Shown here piece by piece: positions 48,695-60,600 of a stretch of DNA of 64,000 bases. Source of the stretch: Narthecium ossifragum (Eukaryota > Streptophyta > Magnoliopsida > Dioscoreales > Nartheciaceae). The notes beneath the pieces were generated by a model. The model ran no database searches and was not told the DNA's origin. It was given only the letters and a program-made list of their open reading frames with translations. The DNA lies in NCBI GenBank assembly GCA_963920575.1, contig OY986969.1, positions 5,838,001 to 5,902,000 of the forward strand, read 5' to 3'. The position numbers and the translations under genes were made by a program. Every line of letters begins with the position of its first letter. Position 1 is the stretch's first letter.

Positions 48695-51600
48695 TCAGTA
48701 AGAAGGAAACTTGGGATCGACATCGTGTGCCCATGACTCGAGCCCCCCAATGATGTCTTTGGCGAGCGGAAAACCGTTCTTGTTTAGATACTCAACAGCT
48801 CTCTGAGAGTCGTTGCCTCTCCTGCATATGACATAGAGGGATGCATGTTTGCCAGAACCATGTTCAGCTTCTGCTAGAGCTGAATTAAGGTCTGATAACT
48901 TATCCTCCAAGCCAGAAAGCGGAATGCTCAAGGATTCTGGAAGAGCGACAATCTTAAAGTGGTGTGCAGGACGTACATCCAACAATACATGGGGCTCACC
49001 CTTATCAACCAGGTCCTTGTAATCTGTGCTACTAATCCTCTTATCCTCTGAGATCAGACTAAGTTTCTTGGCGGACTGCAGTCAACAAGAACACTTCGAA
49101 CCATCAGATATGAAAAGCACCTCTGTGCACCTTAGATAAACGAGATAGAACAAATTCATTATAGCTAATTGCATTAAATGCAAAGAAAAATGCATGCAAA
49201 ACTAGGATAGTGAAAATTGAAAAAATCAAATGAGGGGCAAGAGCCGGGCAAAGAAAATGGAAGTCTAACTAAAGTAGTCCATCAGATAGATTCTATGGTA
49301 AGAGGGTAGGACATTCAGAACTGACCAAAATAACAATAAGAGGTGAACGAATTCTTCAGTCAAACCACTGATAAGGGTGTCAAAATGGCATATTTCAAGC
49401 AGGTTTCTTTATTCCATTTTATGCATAAAACCCACCTTAGAACCAAGTCAATTTTCTTAACCCGCGCCGAAGACATCGAGCAGCACTGATAGGGATAATG
49501 AGAAGTAGAAAAAAGAGATAGGACCTCTCATGAAAAGGTAAGCTATTCAGACCTAAGTGTTAGGGTTTCATTTACAACAAAAAAGATTACAATACTTCCA
49601 TATATACACATAAGGAACAAAGCCAAGAACTTTTCCCTTTTAAATATTTGGCACTGTATCCATCAGGCTGAGATAGTAAATGTCTCTCAACCAACAGAGT
49701 CAGAGGCAAGGAGTTTTTCTGTTATTGCTCCCTACTTTGTAATTCATCAGCATTTTAATTTAAGAACTTCCTCATATCTGTGGTTATGATAGTATATCAA
49801 TAGGATAGCCAGCATAAAAAGCTGCTAGAGCAGTAAATCAGGTTGAATTCATGGTTAGGAAACCAGTTTAGAAAGGAGAAACACAGTAAATTATACATCA
49901 AGGGTCAAAGCAACATAGAATTCGTCACTTAAAGGAAGCGACAATTAAACCTCTATATAAACAAGCTTGCCATTTAAAGGATAAGCAAGAAACTACGTAG
50001 ACCCTCACTGATGTCAATATTGCTAAGTATATATCGCAGGAAGTTGCAGTAAGAAGAAGATTCACTCACAAAGAAGATTATCCTGCTTTTCACTTCATTG
50101 TCCTACCAATAAACAGTCCGACATTCTTAGGTGCTTGCATAGAATAAAGCTTTTATTAATGATTCCAGACACACATCTCACTTAAACATGAGATCCAAAA
50201 GAAAGATGACGAGATCTAATCCATATTCTATGTAGCAATTGAAAATTAAATCCTTAGAGGACCTAATGGAAAACGGAAAAAATTACAGCTCATAGTATAG
50301 ATAAAAAATGATTAATATGCAGATTAGCACATATAGGAGAAATAAATGATCTCAGGTAAAGAGAAAAGCTCATGGATATCAATAGCCACAAAATATCTTG
50401 CAGAATACAATGTTAAAGTTTTTACCCTATCAGACATTGGAGATTGAGTGAACTTTTCATAATCAAAGTTGCGGAAATCTTGCTTGGTGAACATGGCGTT
50501 GTCCCCACAAGCAATACAATGAGATGACTTTCCTCGAATCTTGACCTGTAGGCAAGTAATATTTCAAAACGGGAACTACTAGATACAATGTATGAACCTC
50601 AAAAATTCTGAAAAATTTACAACCAGATCTTTTTATAATACTTCTAACTCATTTTTCCAAATTTATCTTTCTACCAAATGAATCTACTAGCTTATCAAAT
50701 GAATAGATGCACCATTTTCGATACCAATTTTTATGTAGGCATAATTATTCTTGGTGAATAAGAGAAGTCTAAGTCTGTTATGTTAAATATTCCAATTGCG
50801 CCATAACCGAGGATTGTTGTGTCGGTAGCATGTGTCATACCGGTCTCGTGCTTGAATCGGCATGTCATGTGCAAATTCTGGGCAGGGATCTCGTGCTAGC
50901 AAGCAAAAAGCTCTTCTGAGCTAATACAAACAGGGTCTATGCTGATAAATATGTCATGTTGATAATTTACCGAAGTGATACTTGCCGGTCTGTGTCAATA
51001 TGTGGCGACCGGCACAACAATCTCTGATTATTACAATCCTTAACTAGCAATTGACACTATTCATTTATGGATAAAATGAGGCTAACATCACACCGTAAAC
51101 TAAATTGGTATTTAACCCTAAATCAGATTGATAATCACCAAGCTAACCTACAAATTATTTCAGAATTTGTAGATTATATGGAAATTTGCACATATACCCA
51201 AGCTCACACCCAAATTGAAGTTCAGCTTATGAAATCTTTAACTAGCCCAAATTGGATGTGCTAGTTGCCAAGGTAAAAATCAATTATAATATTGCAGCAA
51301 TTAGTACTAAAAAACCGATAACTTAGCAAACTCTCTCACACAAGTTTCTAAATAAGTTAAATTAAAAAATGGCTGTCAACTAAAGGTGGTAATTGATAGG
51401 ATTTGCTAATTCATCATGCAACTGCCAAGCTCCTACCACTGATTCTAAGGATCTATCTATTGCTCACGATGAACAAATTGGTGCAACCAATACTAGCATA
51501 TATCTACCTTATAAAGCACAATGGTTATAAGCTAACTATTGGTTTATCCTATGTGGAGGGAGTGGAGGTGGGAGTTAGTGTGAGAGGGGAAGAGAGGGGG

Positions 51601-54600
51601 GCAGTGGGTGGTTACCTTGCCAGGTGGCAGGGGAGCCCACTAGTTCATTAGATACCCAAACTAACCTTAAGTTAAGAGAAAAATATGCTGGAAAGAGAAA
51701 AACAATGTGATAAAAATCCTGATCGAAGCCACGTACAATTCGAATTCGAGAAGATAGGGCATCCAAAAGAAGCATTCTTCCAGAGAGCGGTTCACCAATA
51801 ACACTAGCAACCTTTATAGCCTCTAAAGCTTGAAGACATCCAATGACTCCAGGAACTACATTGACAAAATAAAGTTTGGTTAACATATCAATAGAGAAGA
51901 TATATGCCATAGCAAACATCATAACAGCTATCTTCACAAGTTATATAACCATAAATTTGCTAGAAGGGAATAAGATAAAGAAATGGAAAATCATTTATAC
52001 AGTAGAAGACCTCACAAGTGACATGCCAGCTCAAAGATACAATTGAATATATATGATCATTATGTGGCAAAGAAGTTCCGAACATATTCCAGAAAAGCTT
52101 GAAGCATAACCAACACAAGGCTACACCACCACAGACAATTTTGTTGGAAGACCAACTCCATTGATATAAAATGTATCCACCAACATAAACCTGGCGACAG
52201 TTGAGAGGGCATTATTAGGTATGAAGATCATTAAGAGCCGACTGCACAACCAAATGGGAGATCAATGGATGAATGACAGCTTGGTCGCTTATATCGACAA
52301 AGATATATTTGAGGCATTGATAATGAGACTATCATGTATCGCTTTCAAAATATGAAGAAAAAAAACAGTGAGGATTATTGTAATGGGTGATATTTATTAA
52401 AATATTATAAACATACTTTATATTAATTCAGTATTTTTAATCTTCATATGTATTGAGAATTTAATTTGTCATGACTGAGACATCAATTATTTTAACTGTA
52501 TTCAAATAAAGTTAAAGTAAAATGTTTATAACTTAAGCCTGCCCCCCCAAATAGAATTCCTGGCTCCACCCAATGAATATTGGAAACATCAAAGAATAAG
52601 TTTCATGGCTCCTAATTAATGAATGAGATTTCCTTTCAGTCAACATAGCCTGACGCCAAAACACAAGATAATTAATCAAATGCAGACTCCATAAGTTTTC
52701 TACTACCTACAAAAGTAGCATATTGACACCCACATGTATCACAAATGCATGACCTAGATCAACTTTAAAGCTCTTCTATGACAAAGAAATTCAAATAAGA
52801 ACACATCCAAAAGCACACTAAATGGCTATTAGATGTGGAATCTGCTTAAGGTTTCATCCCTTCCATGGCACTTTTCACAGGATATTTGAAATGACAAGCT
52901 TTCCATATACAAACTGAGATGACACAAGTATCTCTAACCATAGAGTAACATAAAGGAGAGAATAAGTTCACCTGCATTTCATTCACTCATGGTAATCACC
53001 CTTCGCTTTATGAAATGACATGCTCCCTACTTCGCTTCTCCTATGTTCGTTTAGATGCCAAACATGGAAGTCTTTTTTCGACAACTAGATTAAGTTTTTT
53101 TTTTCAAGAATCTTAAATTGAAACCTCCTTTCCACCTTGTAAAGCTGTCTACTTGAACACCATTTTTCACCTTCTAAGCACAACAAAATCTTATTAATAA
53201 GCAGTTCCTTATTCAATAGTTGTAACAAGACATGTGCTACAATAACTAAAGAGAATAAGATCCAACTTCATTGTCTTTCGATGAGCAAAGAAAGCATTTT
53301 TGATACATACAGGAAATTTCAATTATACATAGATGCAACACCAAGAGAATTTAGACATTCAAAGGTCTCAATCAGAAGCAGCAAATCAATCAATTCCACA
53401 TGATATGATGTATACAACATAATCATATATGGGTTCAGAATCCAAATTCTCAAAAATTTAAAAGTAAATAAGTCTTACCTACCCCAAGAACGCCACTGTC
53501 AGAACATCTTTGACATGCTGCAGTAGGTGGAGGAGTTGGGAAAAGGCATCGGTAACATGGACCTCCATTATAGTGGTAAACAGTGAGCTGAAAGCAAATT
53601 CCTAATCATCAGCAATGGGTAAATTTTAACTCTAAAAACCTAATTCTAGTCGTAGTAAACAATAGAACATCCTTCTGTCTACAAACAACTTAATCAGAAT
53701 TCATTTGTCGAAGACAATGTGACCCAGCACGTATAAACAACTCTTCAGCTAACAAGCTATAATAGAAGCACACCTGTCCTTCCAATCCTAGTGCGGCTCC
53801 TGATATAAGAGGCTGCAGGGGTAAAACAAGGAATCATCAGGAAAATAAAGAATAAAAATGAGTGCTCTCATGTAATTAGATTAAGGTAAGGTATAATGTA
53901 GGGTCAAGCCACTAAAAAGTATTAGGGGGATAAAGCACCCTATTCCAATTCTCCCAGAAATACATTGCTGAATAAGAACAAAGATGTCAAAGAACTTAGC
54001 AAAAGTGCAGCTGAAAGATTACAGTGCCAATGGCACATGCCGTGCCTGTCTTTGGCTGGAATGGTGCATGCGAACATCACATTCATGCCAATACTCTCGG
54101 AGAGCCTCTTCAGCAGCGGAATGTACTGTGCAACTATATGTATCATGACAGTAAATAAATGAAAGTCATTGGATATGCGTTCGATTTCATGATATGTCAT
54201 CAAATGGTGTGATTTACAATGAACTTAGGACCCCAACTCATATTTGAGCAAAGCTGGTTACATAATAACCCATAACATCACACAGTTGCATAATGAGCTT
54301 TTCACGAATATGAAGATCAACCTTACAGTCAAGAGTGTCAAGACTACATTTATACCATCGTGCAAACTACGGTAGTGCATAGGCTGTGAAATACTAAGCC
54401 TATGATCATTGCTACAAGCTGACAGATCTATAAAGGGAGGGGGCCCTTACCTCTATGATCCGATCATTTCGAATGAAAAGTACGAAGGCAGGCAGGCCAG
54501 CATATTTGATGAGACATGCTGGTTACTACCATGGATTTCCGTGCCGGCCGGTATGTACCGTGCCAGGGGGTTACCCCGCGTACCGTGCCTGCCAAGAAGG

Positions 54601-57600
54601 AGGAGGAGTAAAAAGGAGACTGGCATGGGGACATGCCGGTCTGGCACGCACCCATGCCGGCCACACGTACCGTGCCAGCAGGTTGCCGGCACAGCGCGTG
54701 GCACCAGGACGGCAATCCTTGGTACTACCATGTCCTTGCTGTAAGAACTTTGAAGATGAAAAGGGAAAAAGCTTACATGTCTAAACAGACGAGACCCTTT
54801 ATTGCAGTTCCTTTCTTCGATTATAATCATTACTTGAATGTTTTCAAGAGAATAATTAGATTATCAGACCCATTTTTTACTGAACAAAGTGGCGATTAGT
54901 GTTTGGTCACCTAATAATGACATCCTTGTTATGAAAAAACATAAAAACTGCGTCTCATAAAGTTATATTCTGCTCTACCATCATGCAACTTTGAGAGACC
55001 AAGATGGCTCAGTTCATCTCTAACAGATACTTTAAATTAAGATGGATAATCTCGATGACAATTTATCATTGGGCATCCTAAATCCTCTCAATGCACATGC
55101 TACTGATATTACAGACTAAAGCATTGCCTGGGCCATTATCTTTCAGCTCTAAAGCCAATTCAGGATACAATCCAAGTCAACAATCCTGCCGTTAGATCAA
55201 ACATCAAAGGATCAGAAGTAGAGCTGTGCATTAAGAATCTGAACCTATCATGACCAATTAAATTCTTAAGATAGACACTTGGTGCCGACCATTCAATTTG
55301 AAATTGTTAGTGTGTAAATGAGAGATGTTTCTCCAACTAGCTGAAATAATGATTACTATATTATGTAAAGACTAGCTGCAAAAAACATTGAAGGAGCGTG
55401 CAGTGTCATCCCTAACATCCCTATTTGATACGAAGAAAGAGAGCATATGAAGTACAAATAACAGGACATTTGTAAACTTACAAAATGAAGATTCCATTCT
55501 CTGTATCCTATGCTTCGTATATAGTAAATATAATTCCTTAAACGAGTTAGCATGTTAATATGAATGCCTAACAAGCACAACATGCTATTAGTTCACTCTA
55601 AAAATATGCCTCTAATATTGCTGCTGAAAAAGACGGTCATGCATGGAACTAGAAGGTAGAAACATAAATTACCAAAATGGCACGTGGATGGTAGCATGTG
55701 AGTTTAAGAAGCTGTGAAAAGGGGGGGCATATAAATCTATGTAAATCAAAGCTTATAGATTTCTGTTCATGTCTGACTTAGATGCGACCCATTTGAAAGC
55801 CATTATCTTGTTTTGTCCTATCTTGCGGAGCTCCTCGTAAAACTATGACTGTAGAAGCATTGACAAGGTTAAGATCAACCAATTGGTTGGTACGACATGC
55901 AAGCTAAGATCTAACAAGGATTACCATGTCGGTGGCACCTGTCGTGTTTGTCTTTATCCAGCACAACACGTGTGAATCCTAGGCATGCACAAAGACACGT
56001 GCCAATTCATGCCGGTCTTTGGCCAGCACAACACATACTAATACTATGCATGGACTTAGCGCCACTGGCACCAAGCTCTTCTAAGTTCAAACATTTATTA
56101 GTACAAGCTTTGGGTAGATACAGGCAACATGCCGGTAATTTACCAACATGATACACATCGGACATGCCGGTATTTGTTGATCAACATAGCAATGGTTGAA
56201 CCAACAACAACTCTTATGTTTTCTTGAAATTTATCAGAATTTACCAACATGATATATTTTTATCAGGATAATGGCCTCTTAGGCTTAAGCTGGGTCCTTC
56301 ACCTAGCCCAAGGCCAAGTTGTGTAGCTGACTAACCAACTAGTTCCACTCATGCCCAAAAATTCCCGGTGTAATATTCGTAAAGCATTAACATGGCCATC
56401 CTTTCATATACATAGCACCTCCACATTTCACAATCACAAATAACAATGTGTTAGGACTCTGGTGCCACCACACCAGCAGCCAAGGGAGATCCGAACCTAC
56501 CATAGGAGGGGACGGCTACAGCTGAAGCAAGGAGATTCGCAGATCAATTTCACAGCTGCCAATAAGGATCCCAACCTTCCAAAGGAGAAAGGTCTGAAGT
56601 AATCCTCCAACGAGGATGAGGAAATAATCAGTTAAGATATAGCTTAGCTGGGTTTATAATTTAGTTGCCAATGTGATCTTCAATCAGAATCCTTGATTGA
56701 GGAAGTAGTTCTTTATATCCCGAAGATGTAGAAGTTAGAGGCATGAATGAAGAAAATACGTCTTCTCTATCTCTAAACCTCTCTGCAACTCTCTGCTTCC
56801 CTCTTACCCTGGCTCCACTTCTCTCCTCTGCGCATAATTCAGTCTTGGTAGGACCTGCAGACAAGCAGACCCTATCACAATGCTAACAGGTGCATCTTTC
56901 CCCTTCGCTGAGAAATAAAATCTTGGTTTCCACCATTTACCTTGGAAGTGCTTGTAAAGAAAACCTTATTTATCAAGGCATTAAACACTTAATTAGCAAA
57001 AGCTCTTCCAAGTAGGCAATGCAGCTTGCGTATAATTGGTAAGCATATACAGTACACCCACCAATATACTAAATAAATAACTCATAAGCTATCAGATTCT
57101 CCAAAAACTTGACTGCATCAGTGTAATAGGATAGATAGATATTAGTATCTAACTAGATCACTACCTTGTCCAGCAAAACGCAGCAATCACTTATCATGTA
57201 ACGACTTGGAAGGTTGTCAGTTGCATCAACCACTATGTCATATCTTCAACAGTACCAATAGTTATGGATAGCACTATCCTTTTTTTGAAGAAGGAAACAT
57301 TAACACTCTCAAAAGAGAATAAGAGAATACTAAAGCAAGTTGACAATACTGCTAGTCAACAGCTGATGAATGAATTTCTCCAAAGGATACTGGTTCACGA
57401 TATCTAAGGCATTTGCTGCAAGAAGAGCTTCATTGTGTTCCACCAGCCTAATATTTGAGTTAATCCTGAATTCAGGTATATATATCAGGTAAGCATACAG
57501 ATAAATAAATAAAAAACACTATATATGATTTAGCGGTCAACAGCATGCCACTTCTTCAGAGCTAAAAGCTGGTGCTCAATAGCAAATACAGAAAATAAGA

Positions 57601-60600
57601 AAGTGGCCAGAAAGGAAGAGCTCATACGCCCGACAAGCAGCAGCAGCAGACTTTACTTTCGACCGCCCAATGTAAGCTTCTGTGTGGATAATCTGAATTC
57701 AAAATATCAGAAAAGTGCAGAAGATTAAACATTGTCAAATGTTGTTTATCATTCTTTTGCCTCTAGTTGAATAGGCTGTATGTGGAAGCATTTTGGAACC
57801 CAATACCACAAGGTCTGTAAATTCAGTTTTGATAGAAACTTCCTCTTGATTTTGCCTACCACTGTATCAATTTGAAAACTGGCTACCACTAATTAAGATT
57901 CATCCAAGAGACGAATAGAAAACTGCCTTCAAGATGAAGGATGTACTATATAAAGGGTTAGTCATGCATTTCGGATTATCCAATGCACCAAACACTTTGA
58001 TGCAAGTAATGAGAGTTTTCAAGCCTTTCATGGGCAAGTTTCTCGTCATGCATTTGGATGACATTCTAGTTTATTGCAAGACTAAGGAACAGCATTTAGA
58101 CTACCTCATGAAAGTTAACGAACCTAAAGGAGAAACTATATGCTAATCTCAAGAACTGTTCTTTCTTTAATGATAAGAGTTATCTTCTTAGGTTCCATTG
58201 TTTCTCATAACAGTCAGTCGACCCCACAAGGTAAAAGTGGCAGTAGAATAACCTGACCCAAGGAATGTTCAAAAGGTGTGATTGTTTCTGCGGGCCATTT
58301 ACATCATATCCCCTATTCATCAAAGGATCGCCCATCAAGGCCTATCTCAAAAGGGATGAATTGAAGCAGACGATTGCTGCTGCTAGAACGTTTGGTGAGA
58401 TTTAATAGAGGATGACAGAAGCACTACCAACGCGCCTCCCTAATTTCACAAAGGCCTTTGAAGTGAAGACCAATGCCTCAGCAATGGGAACAGGAGGCTT
58501 AAACGGTCAGGAACGCCATCTCCTAGACGCGAATAGAAGGCTTAGACAGTCAAGAATGTCATCTCCTAGCCTGCTTTAGGGAGCAGCTGAACGAGGCTAA
58601 ATAGAAGTACTTGACCTATGACAAGGATTTTATTGGGGTAGTGCAAGCGTTGAGATATTGGCGCCACTACTTACTGCCGCAGGAATTTGTCCTCTATTCT
58701 GAACATAAAGCACGATGCTATCTTAATTCTCAAGAATATATATTTAATGATCAACACCGCCATTGGTCATATTTCTTCAAGAATACACTTTTATCTTGAA
58801 CCATCATTCAAGGTTCAAAACATCAAGTGGCCGATGGACTCAATCGAAGAATCCACCTGCTATCAATGTTGAGTATTACTGCTATGGAAATTGAAAAGAT
58901 CAGAGAGGATTATGAGTCATGTATTAAATTTGGACAGATTTTCCAATGCTTGAACAATGATACATATGCCATAATCATCGTTAAATATTCCCTCCATGAA
59001 GGATATCTATTCAAGGCCAACAAGTTTTGCATTCCACGAATCTCTATTAAGGCTTTCTTCGTGTGGAAAATACGAGCCAATGGCACTTACCAAATACCAC
59101 ATATCTAATAACAAAACCTAGCTGTTTATCAGCTTTTTCCTAGTCTCAAACAGAAGTAAAACAGTCAATTAATCTTAAATGGACAAACTTACCTGTCAAA
59201 CAAGGATATTGTGAGCTATATGGAACAACACAATCCAATTAGATTTCACCTCAATGCTCATGCCTTGTTGGGTGTGATACTGGCCACATGACATGTCTGA
59301 GGTTACTTATCCTCCCCCAAATAAGAGGAAGTTCTATCAATATACTAAGTAATGTACAAAATGTATTAACTCAAAAGTATAGCATAGCACTTATACACAC
59401 ATGCAATCACCCAAAAACAAGGTTTCTCCTAAGAACAACTCATCATCACAATGCTTAGCACTTAGTCCAATCAAGAAGAATCGCACCCGACTCCACAGAG
59501 CAATTTCTGCTTGTCTTTGTGCCGGTCAAAATCAAGGGCGAATAAGGGTGTTATCATCTACGAATAAGTAAATGAAATGGAGAGCAGTACAAGGATAAAT
59601 AACACATGTAATAAGCATACCTGCCGATGCAAATTATTAAGCTCGACAAGATCATTATCTACAATGCCTAAGCAGCCTGCAAAAGGGTAGTACAACAATC
59701 AAAAACCATTACCCAAATCCAAACAAGCTTAAATTACTGAATAAGAACACAAGCCCGCGAGAAACTATTGCCTAACTTCTTTTGATGAAACTGATAGTTA
59801 TACAAAGGTGAAGTCAGAACTTGAAACAGATCAGATAGATCGTTGCAATATGAGACATGCATATGGGGAATCAAAACAAAACATCAGATAGAATTCATAA
59901 AAGGAAATATCTTGCAACGGTATTCCAGTGGCAAGAACATTAAAAAAAAAATTGCAGGATACTTTTAATATCCTCAATAACCAATGCTTAATCAAACATT
60001 CCGAGGGAGGCACAATACCAACACCACAAGCAGCAAGATAAATCGCAACAGGTGAACCCAACCCTCCAGCACCAACCACCAGGATCGAGGACTTTGATAA
60101 CCTCAGCTGTGCTACATTAGACAATAACACAAATGGAGATGGTTGTTATGCATGAAAAGTAAGCAATAGGATCGATGGTTGTGCAAAATATGAACAAGCT
60201 CACAAGGTTACGTGGACAAAAATGTACAAAAGTTAGCCATCATCAGAATTCAGGATGAGAATACGGGATCAAGTGGCATGCAACAAATTCACTGCAATGA
60301 CGAACATTATAAATGTCTTGTAACTTGTAAGACTTCCATTTCTTTAGCCAATAGGTACAAAAAACAAAAAAAAAAGACCTAGTTTTATTCCAAATATCTA
60401 CAAATATAGTTTTCAACTGCAAAACCATGAGATGCTGTAAAATTTCTGAATGACGTATGTACACTCGGATACTACTTGAGGTATCAAGAAGTATCAGAAA
60501 ACTGTAAGGTGCTGGACCTAAATGCCAAATGTCCAATAAGAATACAAGCTGCATGTGAGAGTCATGCAGGCAAAAAGAAAACTACACCCCTTGTTTCTTA

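Noticed and set aside
48331..48750. Small membrane-protein gene on the minus strand before the CNX5 stop
   Set aside because: It overlaps the CNX5 last exon in another phase and runs through the probable 3' UTR; no homology is recognised.
54409..54899. Several overlapping frames on both strands around 54.4-54.9 kb
   Set aside because: They are side effects of a GC-rich, palindromic repeat within a CNX5 intron.
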